Shown piece after piece: positions 27,183-35,889 of a DNA stretch of 51,376 nt. Below the pieces are notes generated by a model. The model saw nothing but the letters and a program-made list of their open reading frames with translations, made no database searches and had not been told where the DNA came from. This stretch comes from Ga0077527 sp038144955 (GTDB lineage: Bacteria > Pseudomonadota > Gammaproteobacteria > Burkholderiales > SG8-41). The translations under genes and the position numbers were made by a program. The stretch lies in assembly GCA_038144955.1 (NCBI GenBank), contig JAYQOT010000011.1:1-51376 (forward strand), given 5' to 3'. Each line of letters opens with the position of its first letter. Position 1 is the first letter of the stretch.

Positions 27183-27558
27183 ACGTGGATTGTTTTCGCT
27201 GCGGAGGTATGCGCCACCAGGTCAGGGCGACCAGCGCGGCAAATACCAGATAGATTGCAGTGAAAAAGTCAGGCGGCAGATCGTAGAACAGCAGCCGGTG
27301 TATCCACCGCGCGACAAAACTTTTTTCCTCGACGGTTCCTCGCAGCAGGTCTTCCCAGATCGTCAGCGGACACCAGATGCCGGCGAGCGATTCAGCGGCG
27401 ACAACGAGAATTGCGGCGAGGTGGATCAGCCTGAAACCGCGATGACGCACCCAGCGCCAGCCGAGGCAGGCGCCTGCCCAGATCAGCGGCAGTCCGGCGA
27501 CGATGAACCCGGCGAACAGGAAATGAACAACCAGAATCAGATCCGCGAGCAGCGACAT
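27181..27558 (-). CDS. DUF2784 family membrane protein
   Basis: A 125-residue protein with about four membrane segments (VVHFLFAGFIVAGLPLIWAG, LIHLAAILVVAAESLAGIWCPL, and a C-terminal pair). The CPLTIWEDLLR motif is typical of DUF2784. Function is unknown. It lies 24 bases after the sulfurtransferase stop on the same strand and is likely co-transcribed. Confidence 0.9.
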   Translation of the reverse strand: MSLLADLILVVHFLFAGFIVAGLPLIWAGACLGWRWVRHRGFRLIHLAAILVVAAESLAGIWCPLTIWEDLLRGTVEEKSFVARWIHRLLFYDLPPDFFTAIYLVFAALVALTWWRIPPQRKQST

Positions 27559-27582
27559 GGTTGGTCGTGCCGCTCGCCGGAA

Positions 27583-28434
27583 TCAGCCGGTGCCGGTGGC
27601 CACGGGTCTGCGGCGGTCGCTGACCCATTCACTCCACGAACCGGGATAGAGCCGTGAGCCGGCCAGCCCGGCAATTTCCATCGCCAGCAGGTTGTGGCAT
27701 GCGGTGACGCCAGATCCGCACTGATGAATGATTGATTGCGGCGAGAGGCCGTTCAGAGTGGAGGTGAACTCCTGTTTCAGTTTTTCGGCGGGCTTGAAGC
27801 GACCGTCCTCGGCCAGGTTCATGCGGAAAAAACGGTTGATTGCACCGGGAATGTGGCCTGCAACGGGGTCTAGCGTTTCGTTTTCACCGCGGAAACGGTC
27901 GCTGGCGCGTGCGTCCACGACCAATGCCTTGCGGTCTTCGAGATGGTTGAGAATCTGCGCGCTGTCGACGGTGGTCTGCCCCTGCACGCGGCCGCTGAAT
28001 GTGGTGGCTTCAATCACCGGTTGTTCGACCGTGACGGGTTTGCCGGCCTTGGTCCAGGCCTGCCAGCCACCGTCGAGTACGGCCACGCGGGTGTGGCCGA
28101 CCCAGCGCAGCATCCACCACAGCCGCGCGGCGTAGACACCACCGGTTTCGTCGTAGCAGACGACCTGGGCATGATTGTTAATGCCCAGAGCCCCCAGCCG
28201 CAGGCAGAAGGTTGCCGGATGCGGCAGCGGGTGGCGGCCGTTCAACCCGGTCTTGGGCCCGGACAGGTCGACATCCAGATGCAGAAAGCGAGCGCCCGGA
28301 ATATGCCCCGCGCGGTAGGCCTTGTAGCCTGCACTGTAGTTTGCGAGATCGTGCCGGCAATCGCAGATGATCCAGTCCGGATCGTCCAGATGTGCCGCAG
28401 TTTCTTCTATGCTCACCAGTGTGGTGTGGGTCAT
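27583..28434 (-). CDS. sseA: Tandem-rhodanese sulfurtransferase (3-mercaptopyruvate/thiosulfate)
   Basis: A 283-residue protein from ATG 28434 (MTHTTLVSIEETAAHLDDP). Two rhodanese domains are seen; the catalytic loop in the second is C239-G-S-G-V-T-A, the pattern of SseA-type 3-mercaptopyruvate sulfurtransferases rather than CRxGx thiosulfate enzymes. It moves sulfane sulfur to thiols or cyanide. Near fccB it may act in sulfane-sulfur handling, though this is inference. Confidence 0.92.
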   Translation of the reverse strand: MTHTTLVSIEETAAHLDDPDWIICDCRHDLANYSAGYKAYRAGHIPGARFLHLDVDLSGPKTGLNGRHPLPHPATFCLRLGALGINNHAQVVCYDETGGVYAARLWWMLRWVGHTRVAVLDGGWQAWTKAGKPVTVEQPVIEATTFSGRVQGQTTVDSAQILNHLEDRKALVVDARASDRFRGENETLDPVAGHIPGAINRFFRMNLAEDGRFKPAEKLKQEFTSTLNGLSPQSIIHQCGSGVTACHNLLAMEIAGLAGSRLYPGSWSEWVSDRRRPVATGTG

Positions 28435-28502
28435 GGTTTTACGCAAAACAGGGCAAGTAGGGAGGGCAAAGGTAGCAAACGTTTTCCGAAAATCTCAAGC
28501 GC

Positions 28503-28539
28503 AAAAAAATCCGCGGCAGTCGGCACTGGCCGCGGATTT
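28503..28539 (-). terminator. Terminator of the Rieske oxygenase operon
   Basis: A perfect 10-bp stem AATCCGCGGC / GCCGCGGATT with an 11-base loop and a T run on the minus strand. It ends the long minus-strand run that includes the arsenosugar-type genes. Confidence 0.88.
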
Positions 28540-28563
28540 GTTATAACTATATGATTTTATTAA

Positions 28564-29676
28564 TTAAATTGAAGATACGTGGGCGCCGACCTCGCGTCGC
28601 AAAAATTCGTGGAAATGCACCATGCCGTCTTCCAGCGGCGACTGGTAAGGCCCGGTTTCGTTGCGACCCTGCCTCCACAGCGCGCGGCGACCCTCGGTCA
28701 TGCGGGTAATGATTTCGGCATCTTCGACTGCGGTTTCCCGATAGGCCGCCTGTTCGGCTTCGACGAACTCGCGCTCGAACAGCGCAATGTCCTCGGGATA
28801 ATAGAATTCAACGATGTTGCTGCACGCCTCGGGTCCGCGCGGCACGATGGTGCTGACTACCAGTACATGCGGATACCACTCGACCATGATGTTGGGGAAA
28901 TAGGTCAGCCAGATTGCGCCGTGCGCCGGTGCCCGGCCTTCGCCGTAGCGCAGCACCTGTTCATGCCAGCGCTGATAGACCGGACTGCCCGGACGGGCCA
29001 GGGCATTTTTCAGTCCGCAGGTCTGCACGCTGTACCAGTCGCCGAATTCCCAGCGCAGGTCCGATACATTGACGAAGTGGCCGAGCCCGGGATGGAAGGG
29101 CTCGACGTGGTAATCCTCGAGGTAGACCTCGATGAAGGTCTTCCAGTTGCAGGCGTACTCTTCGATTTCGACACGATCGAACATGTAGCCTGAAAAATCG
29201 AGATCCTTCATCACGCCGAGGCGCGCCAGGTCGCGAGCGATGTCGCGTCTGCCGTTGAAGAGCAGACCGTTCCAGTTCGTCAGCGGCGTGCGCTGCAGAT
29301 CCAGGCAGGGGTTGTCGGCGAAATGCGGGGCGCCCAGCAGCTTGCCATCAAGTCCGTATGTCCAGCGGTGCAGCGGGCAGATGATGTTGCGCGCATTGCC
29401 GCGCCCCTTGAGGATCACGGCCTGGCGATGACGGCAGATGTTGGACAGCAACTCAATGCCGCCGGCATTGCGCACCAGGGCCTGCGCGTTGTCCTGCCAT
29501 GCCAGCGCGTGATAGTCGCCGGGGTTGGGCACCATCAACTCATGGCCGACGTAACCCGGGCCGTTGTCGAACAGCAGACGCTGTTCGATTTCAAAAATCC
29601 GCGGATCGAAGTACCAGTGAACGGGGAGTTGCGATGCGGCCGCCTTGAAGGCGGTGACGCTGGAGAGATCAGACAT
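28564..29676 (-). CDS. Rieske [2Fe-2S] oxygenase alpha subunit
   Basis: A 370-residue protein. The Rieske ligands lie in ICRHR and ICPLHRW (about residues 80-105). The catalytic-domain iron site is in EDYHVEPFHPGLGHF, with the bridging Asp. The layout is that of aromatic-ring-hydroxylating or quaternary-amine-type Rieske oxygenases. No reductase gene is adjacent. It lies at the downstream end of the arsenosugar-type cluster, 132 bases from the DUF3047 gene. The substrate is unknown; a dealkylation or hydroxylation of an amine or lipid head group is possible. Confidence 0.9.
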   Translation of the reverse strand: MSDLSSVTAFKAAASQLPVHWYFDPRIFEIEQRLLFDNGPGYVGHELMVPNPGDYHALAWQDNAQALVRNAGGIELLSNICRHRQAVILKGRGNARNIICPLHRWTYGLDGKLLGAPHFADNPCLDLQRTPLTNWNGLLFNGRRDIARDLARLGVMKDLDFSGYMFDRVEIEEYACNWKTFIEVYLEDYHVEPFHPGLGHFVNVSDLRWEFGDWYSVQTCGLKNALARPGSPVYQRWHEQVLRYGEGRAPAHGAIWLTYFPNIMVEWYPHVLVVSTIVPRGPEACSNIVEFYYPEDIALFEREFVEAEQAAYRETAVEDAEIITRMTEGRRALWRQGRNETGPYQSPLEDGMVHFHEFLRREVGAHVSSI

Positions 29677-29808
29677 GCAGCGGGCGTGGCTAGAGGTTGT
29701 TCAGCCTTCGAAAGTGCTTCAAGGTCTTGAATCTAAATGGATTGGAGCCCACGGCAAAAATGAGGGGCTATTCTTTCCCAGGGGCCATCAAAAGGCAATA
29801 AAAATTCT

Positions 29809-30585
29809 TCAGGGGGTCACCGCCTTGACCGGAGGATTTTTTGCAACTCCATGTTTATAAAAGAAAATATCACCGAAAAAGGCTGTTGCTTTTGCGCCAG
29901 TGTTGTCGGTGTCGGTGGCAACCACTATGCCGCTGACCGGGGGGGCTTCCTCGCCAAAGGCGGCGCGGAAGTCGGCGGCAATGTTGCGCTCAACGGCAAC
30001 CCACTGGCCGACCCGCGCAGGTCCGGATTCCACCACGATCACCCGTACCCGGTCGGTATAAGCACTGGGCACCATGGTTTCCGCGGCCGCCTTGCCGTCC
30101 CACACGTAGCACAGTGTCGCGGCCGGGAGATTGGGATCGAACAGCGCGCGGGCGAGCCGTATCTTGTTACGTTCCACGAACGGCAGTTTTTCCAGCGGGA
30201 AATCAAACGTCACATAAAGACGTGCCGGGAAGTCGTCGCCTTCCCTGGTGCGCAGGTCAGCCTGTTCGATCAGGTTGCTGATTTTCCAGCGCCAGCGCAG
30301 CCACGGAAGTTCGGCTGGATTGACTGACACGTTGCGGCCCAGGCCGGCTGCTGCCGCCGAAGACTCGGCGCGCAGCACGGTGATGCCGTTGTCGTCGACC
30401 AGGGTATAACGGGTATGCGCCTTGATGTTGGGTGAATCGCGCAGAGTCCAGGCGGCAGGCAGACCATCTCCGGGACGCTGCGCGGAGAACATTGCAACAG
30501 CAATACGGTCATCGACCGCCAGCGCCGTGCCGGTGATAATCGCTGCGGCGAGCAACAGCCACTCAGGCCGGCGCAGGGATTTCAT
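29809..30585 (-). CDS. DUF3047 family secreted protein
   Basis: A 258-residue protein from ATG 30585. An N-terminal hydrophobic segment (WLLLAAAIITGTALA) acts as signal peptide. The segments LRWRWKIS, DDFPARLYVTFDF and RNIAADFRAAFGEEAPPVSGIVVATDTDNTG (positions about 95-235) fit DUF3047. The family has no settled function. Its start overlaps the end of the upstream glycosyltransferase gene by 23 bases, so it belongs to the same operon. Confidence 0.85.
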   Translation of the reverse strand: MKSLRRPEWLLLAAAIITGTALAVDDRIAVAMFSAQRPGDGLPAAWTLRDSPNIKAHTRYTLVDDNGITVLRAESSAAAAGLGRNVSVNPAELPWLRWRWKISNLIEQADLRTREGDDFPARLYVTFDFPLEKLPFVERNKIRLARALFDPNLPAATLCYVWDGKAAAETMVPSAYTDRVRVIVVESGPARVGQWVAVERNIAADFRAAFGEEAPPVSGIVVATDTDNTGAKATAFFGDIFFYKHGVAKNPPVKAVTP

Positions 30586-31210
30586 TGAGCAGTCCTGATT
30601 GCAGCAGCCGCGCATAATCTTCCGGACGGTCGATATCCCACAGCGTTTCCAGTTCTTTCCAGTGCAGGTCGTTTGCACGCANNNNNNNNNNNNNNNNNNN
30701 NNNNNNNNNNNNNNNNNNNNNNNNNNNNNNNNNNNNNNNNNNNNNNNNNNNNNNNNNNNNNNNNNNNNNNNNNNNNNNNNNNNNNNNNNNNNNNNNNNNN
30801 NNNNNNNNNNNNNNNNNNNNNNNNNNNNNNNNNNNNNNNNNNNNNNNNNNNNNNNNNNNNNNNNNNNNNNNNNNNNNNNNNNNNNNNNNNNNNNNNNNNN
30901 NNNNNNNNNNNNNNNNNNNNNNNNNNNNNNNNNNNNNNNNNNNNNNNNNNNNNNNNNNNNNNNNNNNNNNNNNNNNNNNNNNNNNNNNNNNNNNNNNNNN
31001 NNNNNNNNNNNNNNNNNNNNNNNNNNNNNNNNNNNNNNNNNNNNNNNNNNNNNNNNNNNNNNNNNNNNNNNNNNNNNNNNNNNNNNNNNNNNNNNNNNNN
31101 NNNNNNNNNCCATCACTGCCGAGCAGCGGAGCCAGCCGCGTTTTGACCGTGCCCGGGTGCGGCGCCTTGGCGAAGACCAGGATGGCGGTTTCAGGGTTTG
31201 TGTCTTGCAT
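30563..31210 (-). CDS. CofC-like glycosyltransferase, rSAM/selenodomain-associated (transferase 1)
   Basis: The two ends of this 215-codon frame are visible; the middle (30682-31109) is N. The N-terminus ETAILVFAKAPHPGTVKTRLAPLLG is the nucleotide-binding opening of the TIGR04282 family. The C-terminus has DLHWKELETLWDIDRPEDYARL, with the conserved DIDRPEDY. The frame is kept across the gap, and the length fits the family. These proteins occur with ArsS-type radical SAM enzymes and are annotated as arsenosugar biosynthesis glycosyltransferases. It overlaps both neighbours by about 20 bases. Confidence 0.82.
   Translation of the reverse strand: MQDTNPETAILVFAKAPHPGTVKTRLAPLLGSDXXXXXXXXXXXXXXXXXXXXXXXXXXXXXXXXXXXXXXXXXXXXXXXXXXXXXXXXXXXXXXXXXXXXXXXXXXXXXXXXXXXXXXXXXXXXXXXXXXXXXXXXXXXXXXXXXXXXXXXXXXXXXXXXXXXXXXXXXXXXXXXXRANDLHWKELETLWDIDRPEDYARLLQSGLLNEIPAPA
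30682..31109. other. Assembly gap (428 N)
   Basis: A run of N inside the CofC-like glycosyltransferase gene. The flanking coding frames agree if the gap length is right. Confidence 0.99.
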
Positions 31211-31877
31211 ACTGCCGCGACAGTTTGTCAGGGTCGGCGCCGAGCCAGAACTGGAAGCGTAATCGCCACATCAACAGCATGGTGCGCCACAGGCCGTGTT
31301 TTTCCCAGCGTCTGCCGGAAGTAGTCAACGGATGGGCAATGCACAGCGGCGGGCCGTAGACCCGGAGTTTTTTGGAAAAGGCGATGTCTTCCATCAGCGC
31401 GATTTCGGGAAAACGCCCGGCTGCCTCGAACAGCGACCGGGTCATGAAAAGTCCCTGGTCCCCGGTGACCACCCCGGTCAGCTTCGAGCGCCAGTTCATC
31501 ATCCAGGCGATGACTTTCAGCATGGCATGGTTCCCGTCAATGCATACATCGAACCGGCCCCAGCTGCGCCGGGCGCGGGCCAGACCGTCTACGATCAGCC
31601 CGTCGGCATTTTCGGGCAACCGGGAATCGGCATGCAGGAAGCAGAGGATTTCACCACGAGCCGCGGCCGCCCCTGCATTCATCTGGCGTGCGCGTCCCGG
31701 AGGCGAAGTGAGCACGTGATCGGCACCGGACTGCGAAAGCGCCATCGTGGCATCGGTACTGCCGCCGTCGACGATGATGACTTCCACGCCGCGCTGCCGC
31801 AACGGCTGGAGGTGGTCCAGCAAGGGTTGCATGTTTTCGGCTTCGTTGAGCGCCGGAATGATGATGGACAGCGACAC
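31191..31877 (-). CDS. Family 2-like glycosyltransferase, rSAM/selenodomain-associated (transferase 2)
   Basis: A 228-residue protein. SIIIPALNEAENM opens a GT-A fold; VIIVDGGSTDAT and CFLHADSRLPE carry the nucleotide-sugar and metal site. TGDQGLFM and FPEIALMEDIAFSKKLR match the TIGR04283 family, which accompanies ArsS-type enzymes. There is no membrane anchor. It is expected to transfer a sugar in the making of an arsenosugar or a related lipid; the acceptor is not shown. Confidence 0.9.
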   Translation of the reverse strand: MSLSIIIPALNEAENMQPLLDHLQPLRQRGVEVIIVDGGSTDATMALSQSGADHVLTSPPGRARQMNAGAAAARGEILCFLHADSRLPENADGLIVDGLARARRSWGRFDVCIDGNHAMLKVIAWMMNWRSKLTGVVTGDQGLFMTRSLFEAAGRFPEIALMEDIAFSKKLRVYGPPLCIAHPLTTSGRRWEKHGLWRTMLLMWRLRFQFWLGADPDKLSRQYARHKP

Positions 31878-31895
31878 GTGTAAATCAGTTGCGGA

Positions 31896-32735
31896 TCAGC
31901 GGCGTATGTCGTTCAGTCCCCAATCATAATCGAGATGCGAGATGCCGGCTTTGCGGCCGGCGATGGCCTGCTGGTGTGCGGGACTTTCGGCGAGCAGTGC
32001 TGCGTATCCTGCGAAAAACTGTTCCCGCGACTGCATCGGCGTATTTTTGCCCTCGAAGCCGCGATAACCGCTGGTCCAGTCCTCGCTGAACCACTTGAAG
32101 ATTTCGGAAACTTCCAGCGTGTTCGCCTGCGGGTTGTAGCGGTTGCGGCTGCGGTCTGCAAGAAAACGCCTGGTTTGTTCTTCAAGCTGGGTATCCAGTT
32201 TCGCGGCGACGTAGGCTTCCTCGCGCAGCATCGGGCATCCTACCGATGCGCAGTTCACGGCGAAGTGCAGGCGCGGCTCGTTGTAGCTGCCGGGCTTGCG
32301 CAGGGTTTCATGCTCGACCATGTCCAGCGAAAATTCCCTGCCGAGCAGGCGGAAGAATTTGTCCTTGAACGGGTTGCCGAAAATCTTGCCGAAATCCCAG
32401 ATCGAACGGATGTCCGGATAGCGGGTGAGGATTTTTTCAATCGTATTGGCGTTGTAGGCGTTGATCAGGAAAGCGATCTGCTGCGGCTTGCTCCAGCCGG
32501 CGAATTCCTGCGCACTGACCGCAGAAAGCGTGTCACGGTAAGCCTTCAGCGCCGCACGCTCTTTGGCAATATCGGCGTAGCGCACCTGCGAGGTCTTGCC
32601 ACCGTCAAGCAGCACCACGTGTTTTTTCAGCAGCGCGGTCCAGGCTTTGTGGTCATGGTCAAAGGATTGCGCCGAGGTGATCTGCGATATCAGCGCCAGC
32701 AGCAGGGTCAGCAGGATTTTTTTCATGATTTTCAT
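31896..32735 (-). CDS. DUF547 family secreted protein
   Basis: About 279 residues. The signal peptide ILLTLLLALISQITSA suggests a start at 32735 or 32726; 32735 is chosen without a strong ribosome site. Conserved features include FLINAYNANTIEKILTRYP, HFAVNCASVGCPMLREEAY and a GYRGFEG segment. DUF547 has no defined biochemistry but is found with ArsS-type clusters. The gene lies between the glycosyltransferase and the flavoprotein genes on the same strand. Confidence 0.88.
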   Translation of the reverse strand: MKIMKKILLTLLLALISQITSAQSFDHDHKAWTALLKKHVVLLDGGKTSQVRYADIAKERAALKAYRDTLSAVSAQEFAGWSKPQQIAFLINAYNANTIEKILTRYPDIRSIWDFGKIFGNPFKDKFFRLLGREFSLDMVEHETLRKPGSYNEPRLHFAVNCASVGCPMLREEAYVAAKLDTQLEEQTRRFLADRSRNRYNPQANTLEVSEIFKWFSEDWTSGYRGFEGKNTPMQSREQFFAGYAALLAESPAHQQAIAGRKAGISHLDYDWGLNDIRR

Positions 32736-32755
32736 CCGCAACAACAGGTTATCGG

Positions 32756-34888
32756 TCAGCTTCTGCGCCAGGCGTGGAATTTTTCCACCCAGTCGAGCAA
32801 TCCCTTGGGCGCATGCGCTCGCTTCCAGTTCCCCGCTGCGTATTTGTTGGCTTCGGCCAGCGTCGGGTAGATGTGGATGGTGCCGAGAATCTTGTTGAGG
32901 CCGATGCCGTGCTTCATCGCGGTGACGAATTCGATGATCAGGTCGCCGGCATGCTCGCCGGCGATAGTGGCGCCCAGTATCTTGTCCTTGCCGGGAACGG
33001 TCAGCACTTTGACCATGCCGTGTGCAGTACCGTCGGCGATGGCGCGGTCGAGGTCGTCGATGCCGTAGGTGGTGACTTCGTGGGGAATGTTTTTTTCCTT
33101 CGCCTCGGTTTCATTGAGGCCGACGCGCGCCACTTCCGGATCGGTGAACGTGGCCCAGGGGATTACCGAAAAATCAGCGCGGAATTTCTTGAACGGATCG
33201 AACAGGCCGTTGACCGCGGCGTACCATGCAGTGTGTGCGGCGGTGTGGGTGAACTGGTAGGGGCCGGCGACATCGCCGCAGGCGAGAATGTTGGGATATT
33301 TCGTCTGCAGGAATTCGTTGACTTCGACGGTACGGGTTCGCGTCACCGGGATGCCGAGTTCCTCCAGGCCGTAACCGGTGGTGTTGGCAACACGCCCGAC
33401 CGCGCACAGCAGGGCATCAAACGCGATGCGCACTTCGGAGCCCTGATGGTCGCAATAGAGTACCCTCTCGCCATTTTCGACAGCGAAGCGCAGCGCCTTG
33501 TGATTGACCAGCACGTTGACGCCTTCCTCGCGGAAACGCGCCATGACCATGTCGGAGATTTCCAGGTCTTCGCGGATCATGATTCTCGGCAGCATTTCGA
33601 CCTGGGTCACTTGCGAGCCCAGCCGTGCGAAACACTGCGTCAGTTCGGATCCGATCGGGCCGCCGCCCAGCACCACCAGCCGTTTCGGCAGTTCGCGCAG
33701 GTCCCACACGGTATCGGAGGTCAGGCAGCCGACTTCATTGATACCCGGGATCGGCGGCACGAACGGACGGGCACCGGCGGCGATGATGATGCCGCGTGTG
33801 GTCAGCGCCTGCGTTCCGGTCGCGGTTTTCACTTCGACCGTCCACGGTGAGGTTATCTTCGCTTCGCCGGTGATGCATTCGACGCCGAGGGATGTGTAGC
33901 GTTCGATGGAGTCATGTGGTTCGACTTCGCGGACGACGCGCTGCACGCGCTCCATGACTTCAGCGAAGCTGAACTCGACATTCGTATCCTTGAGGCCGTA
34001 GTCGCTGGCGTGGCGCATCGTCGCGACCAGCTTGGCCGACTTGATCAGCGCTTTCGACGGCACGCAGCCGGTGTTGAGGCAGTCGCCGCCCATCTTGTGT
34101 TTCTCGATCAGCGTCACTTTGGCTTTTACTGCGGCAGCGATGTAGGCCGATACCAGTCCGGCTGAACCCGCGCCGATGACGACCAGGTTGCGGTCGAAGT
34201 GCGCCGGGCGGCTCCAGCCCGCATAGACCTTGCGTGCCTTCAATGCGTCCAGCACCTTCTTGGCGATCAGCGGGAACAGGCCCAGCAACGCGAAGGCGAG
34301 CAGCAGTCCCGCCGATATTCTGAAGGCGCCAAGCTGGGTGCCGGCGTAGACATAGACCACGGTGCCGGTAAACATGCCCAGCTGGCTGACCCAGTAATAA
34401 GTCCAGGTGCGGATCGGCGTCAGCCCCATCACCAGGTTGATCACGAAAAACGGGAACACCGGCACCAGGCGCAGCGCGAACAGGTAGAAAGCACCTTCGC
34501 GGGAGACACCGTCATTGATCGGCTTGAGTTTGTCGCCGAATTTTTCCTGCACCCAGTCGCGCAGCAGGAAGCGTGAAACCAGGAAAGCCAGCGTCGCGCC
34601 GATGGTAGAGGCGAAAGAAACGATGAGCGTTCCCCACAGTAAACCGAAGACTGCGCCCGCGACCAGCGTCATGATTGCGGCACCCGGCAGCGACAGTCCG
34701 GTTACGGCGACATAAACGAGGAAAAAAACAAGCCCCGCCTGCAGCGGATTGGCTGCCACCCGCGCATCGATTGCGGTGCGCTGGGACTGGAAGTAGTGGA
34801 TGGTGAAGTACTGTTTTAGATCGAAAACGAAGAAGGCTGCAATTGCTGCGACCAGTATCAGCGCCAGAACCAGTTTGCTTTTTTTCAC
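32756..34888 (-). CDS. VTT (SNARE-associated) membrane domain fused to a MerA-like pyridine nucleotide-disulfide oxidoreductase
   Basis: A 710-residue fusion. Residues 1-225 form a VTT/DedA-like membrane domain (GAAIMTLVAGAVFGLLWG, RLVPVFPFFVINLVMGL). Residues 235-710 form a class I flavin disulfide oxidoreductase, with FAD site VVIGAGSAGLVSAYIAA and redox pair in GGDCLNTGCVPSK. The C-terminal dimer domain ends with IHIYPTLAEANKYAAG; no terminal CC pair of MerA is present, so mercury(II) reduction is unlikely. Such fusions occur in ArsS clusters. The substrate is unknown. Confidence 0.92.
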   Translation of the reverse strand: MKKSKLVLALILVAAIAAFFVFDLKQYFTIHYFQSQRTAIDARVAANPLQAGLVFFLVYVAVTGLSLPGAAIMTLVAGAVFGLLWGTLIVSFASTIGATLAFLVSRFLLRDWVQEKFGDKLKPINDGVSREGAFYLFALRLVPVFPFFVINLVMGLTPIRTWTYYWVSQLGMFTGTVVYVYAGTQLGAFRISAGLLLAFALLGLFPLIAKKVLDALKARKVYAGWSRPAHFDRNLVVIGAGSAGLVSAYIAAAVKAKVTLIEKHKMGGDCLNTGCVPSKALIKSAKLVATMRHASDYGLKDTNVEFSFAEVMERVQRVVREVEPHDSIERYTSLGVECITGEAKITSPWTVEVKTATGTQALTTRGIIIAAGARPFVPPIPGINEVGCLTSDTVWDLRELPKRLVVLGGGPIGSELTQCFARLGSQVTQVEMLPRIMIREDLEISDMVMARFREEGVNVLVNHKALRFAVENGERVLYCDHQGSEVRIAFDALLCAVGRVANTTGYGLEELGIPVTRTRTVEVNEFLQTKYPNILACGDVAGPYQFTHTAAHTAWYAAVNGLFDPFKKFRADFSVIPWATFTDPEVARVGLNETEAKEKNIPHEVTTYGIDDLDRAIADGTAHGMVKVLTVPGKDKILGATIAGEHAGDLIIEFVTAMKHGIGLNKILGTIHIYPTLAEANKYAAGNWKRAHAPKGLLDWVEKFHAWRRS

Positions 34889-34890
34889 GA

Positions 34891-35883
34891 TCAGTGTCCT
34901 CGGGCTTTATTTTTCATCTGTCGGTTGTCATGGTGCATCCTTACATCACCGAAGAGGGCTGCTTCGGGCGTGTGCCGCGGTCCGTGCACGATGCGGCTGA
35001 AATACGACAGATGTCCTGCACTGCCAACAGGCCAGTTGGCAAGAAATTCCCGCTGCCAGCGTTCGTGGTCGTAGTGGATCGCGACGGCGTCGATGTAAAT
35101 CTCGTCTATGCGTGTGCCGTAGAGGGTACCGACATGCGGTGACGGAGTTGTCGCGACCCGCGTCAGCACGCCGTACCGGGTGCCCGCGAAATTCGGCATG
35201 CCGGCGGCGCCGTTGTTGAGCAGCGCGCAGGTGCCGGATGGAATTGCAACGGTCGAGGCTACGGGCAGGCAGGTATGGCTGCTGGCGATGACACGCGCGT
35301 TGCTGTCGGAAAAATGCTGTCGCAGCCGGTCGGCATTGTCCGCGCGTCCGCTGACGTCATACTGCCAGCCTGCCAGGGATTCGCAGTCGCCGTGGACGAT
35401 GGCGATGCGCATGCCACCCACATCGGCAACCATGTGCATCGGCAGGATCGCCAGTCGCTTACGCAGCTCCGGGATCGCTTTGGCTGCAACGCGCAGCTGC
35501 ATTAGGATGTCGTTCGAGCGCCCGACCTCGGCGTCGCTGACGCTGTCAGGATAGCCGCAGCCGCAGCCCGCGGTATCGTCATCAGCGGCCAGTTCGGTCT
35601 CGACGTTGCCGCGCAACGCATGGTGCGCGAGTACGGTTTCGTTGATGCGACGGAATCCGCCGGTGTCCTTGTTGAACCAGTTGAAATCGCCGTTGTAGAT
35701 CTGTGTGACTGCCGAGGATTCCGCCTGAGCCAGTTGCTGGACGGCATCGAGAGCGGGAATGTTGCCGTAGAGTCCGCCGATCACGTACAGCGTATCAGCA
35801 TGAACCTCCGGCTCGCGCGCCAGCGCAGACGGCTGATAACGATAGTGCAACGGACAGACGCGTCCGGGCGCCGTGTCGTCCAT
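34891..35883 (-). CDS. Metallophosphoesterase-like protein of the ArsS cluster
   Basis: A 330-residue protein starting MDDTAPGRVCPLHYRYQP. LYVIGGLYGNIPALD, IYNGDFNWF, LRGNVETEL, IVHGDCESLAGW and SSHTCLPVA correspond to the blocks of the calcineurin-like phosphoesterase fold, although the first block has GGLYGN in place of GDxHG. It is cytosolic. It lies two bases upstream of the VTT-oxidoreductase gene. Phosphoesterases of this kind are regular members of arsenosugar-type clusters, perhaps acting on a phosphorylated sugar intermediate. Confidence 0.85.
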   Translation of the reverse strand: MDDTAPGRVCPLHYRYQPSALAREPEVHADTLYVIGGLYGNIPALDAVQQLAQAESSAVTQIYNGDFNWFNKDTGGFRRINETVLAHHALRGNVETELAADDDTAGCGCGYPDSVSDAEVGRSNDILMQLRVAAKAIPELRKRLAILPMHMVADVGGMRIAIVHGDCESLAGWQYDVSGRADNADRLRQHFSDSNARVIASSHTCLPVASTVAIPSGTCALLNNGAAGMPNFAGTRYGVLTRVATTPSPHVGTLYGTRIDEIYIDAVAIHYDHERWQREFLANWPVGSAGHLSYFSRIVHGPRHTPEAALFGDVRMHHDNRQMKNKARGH

Positions 35884-35889
35884 GTACGA

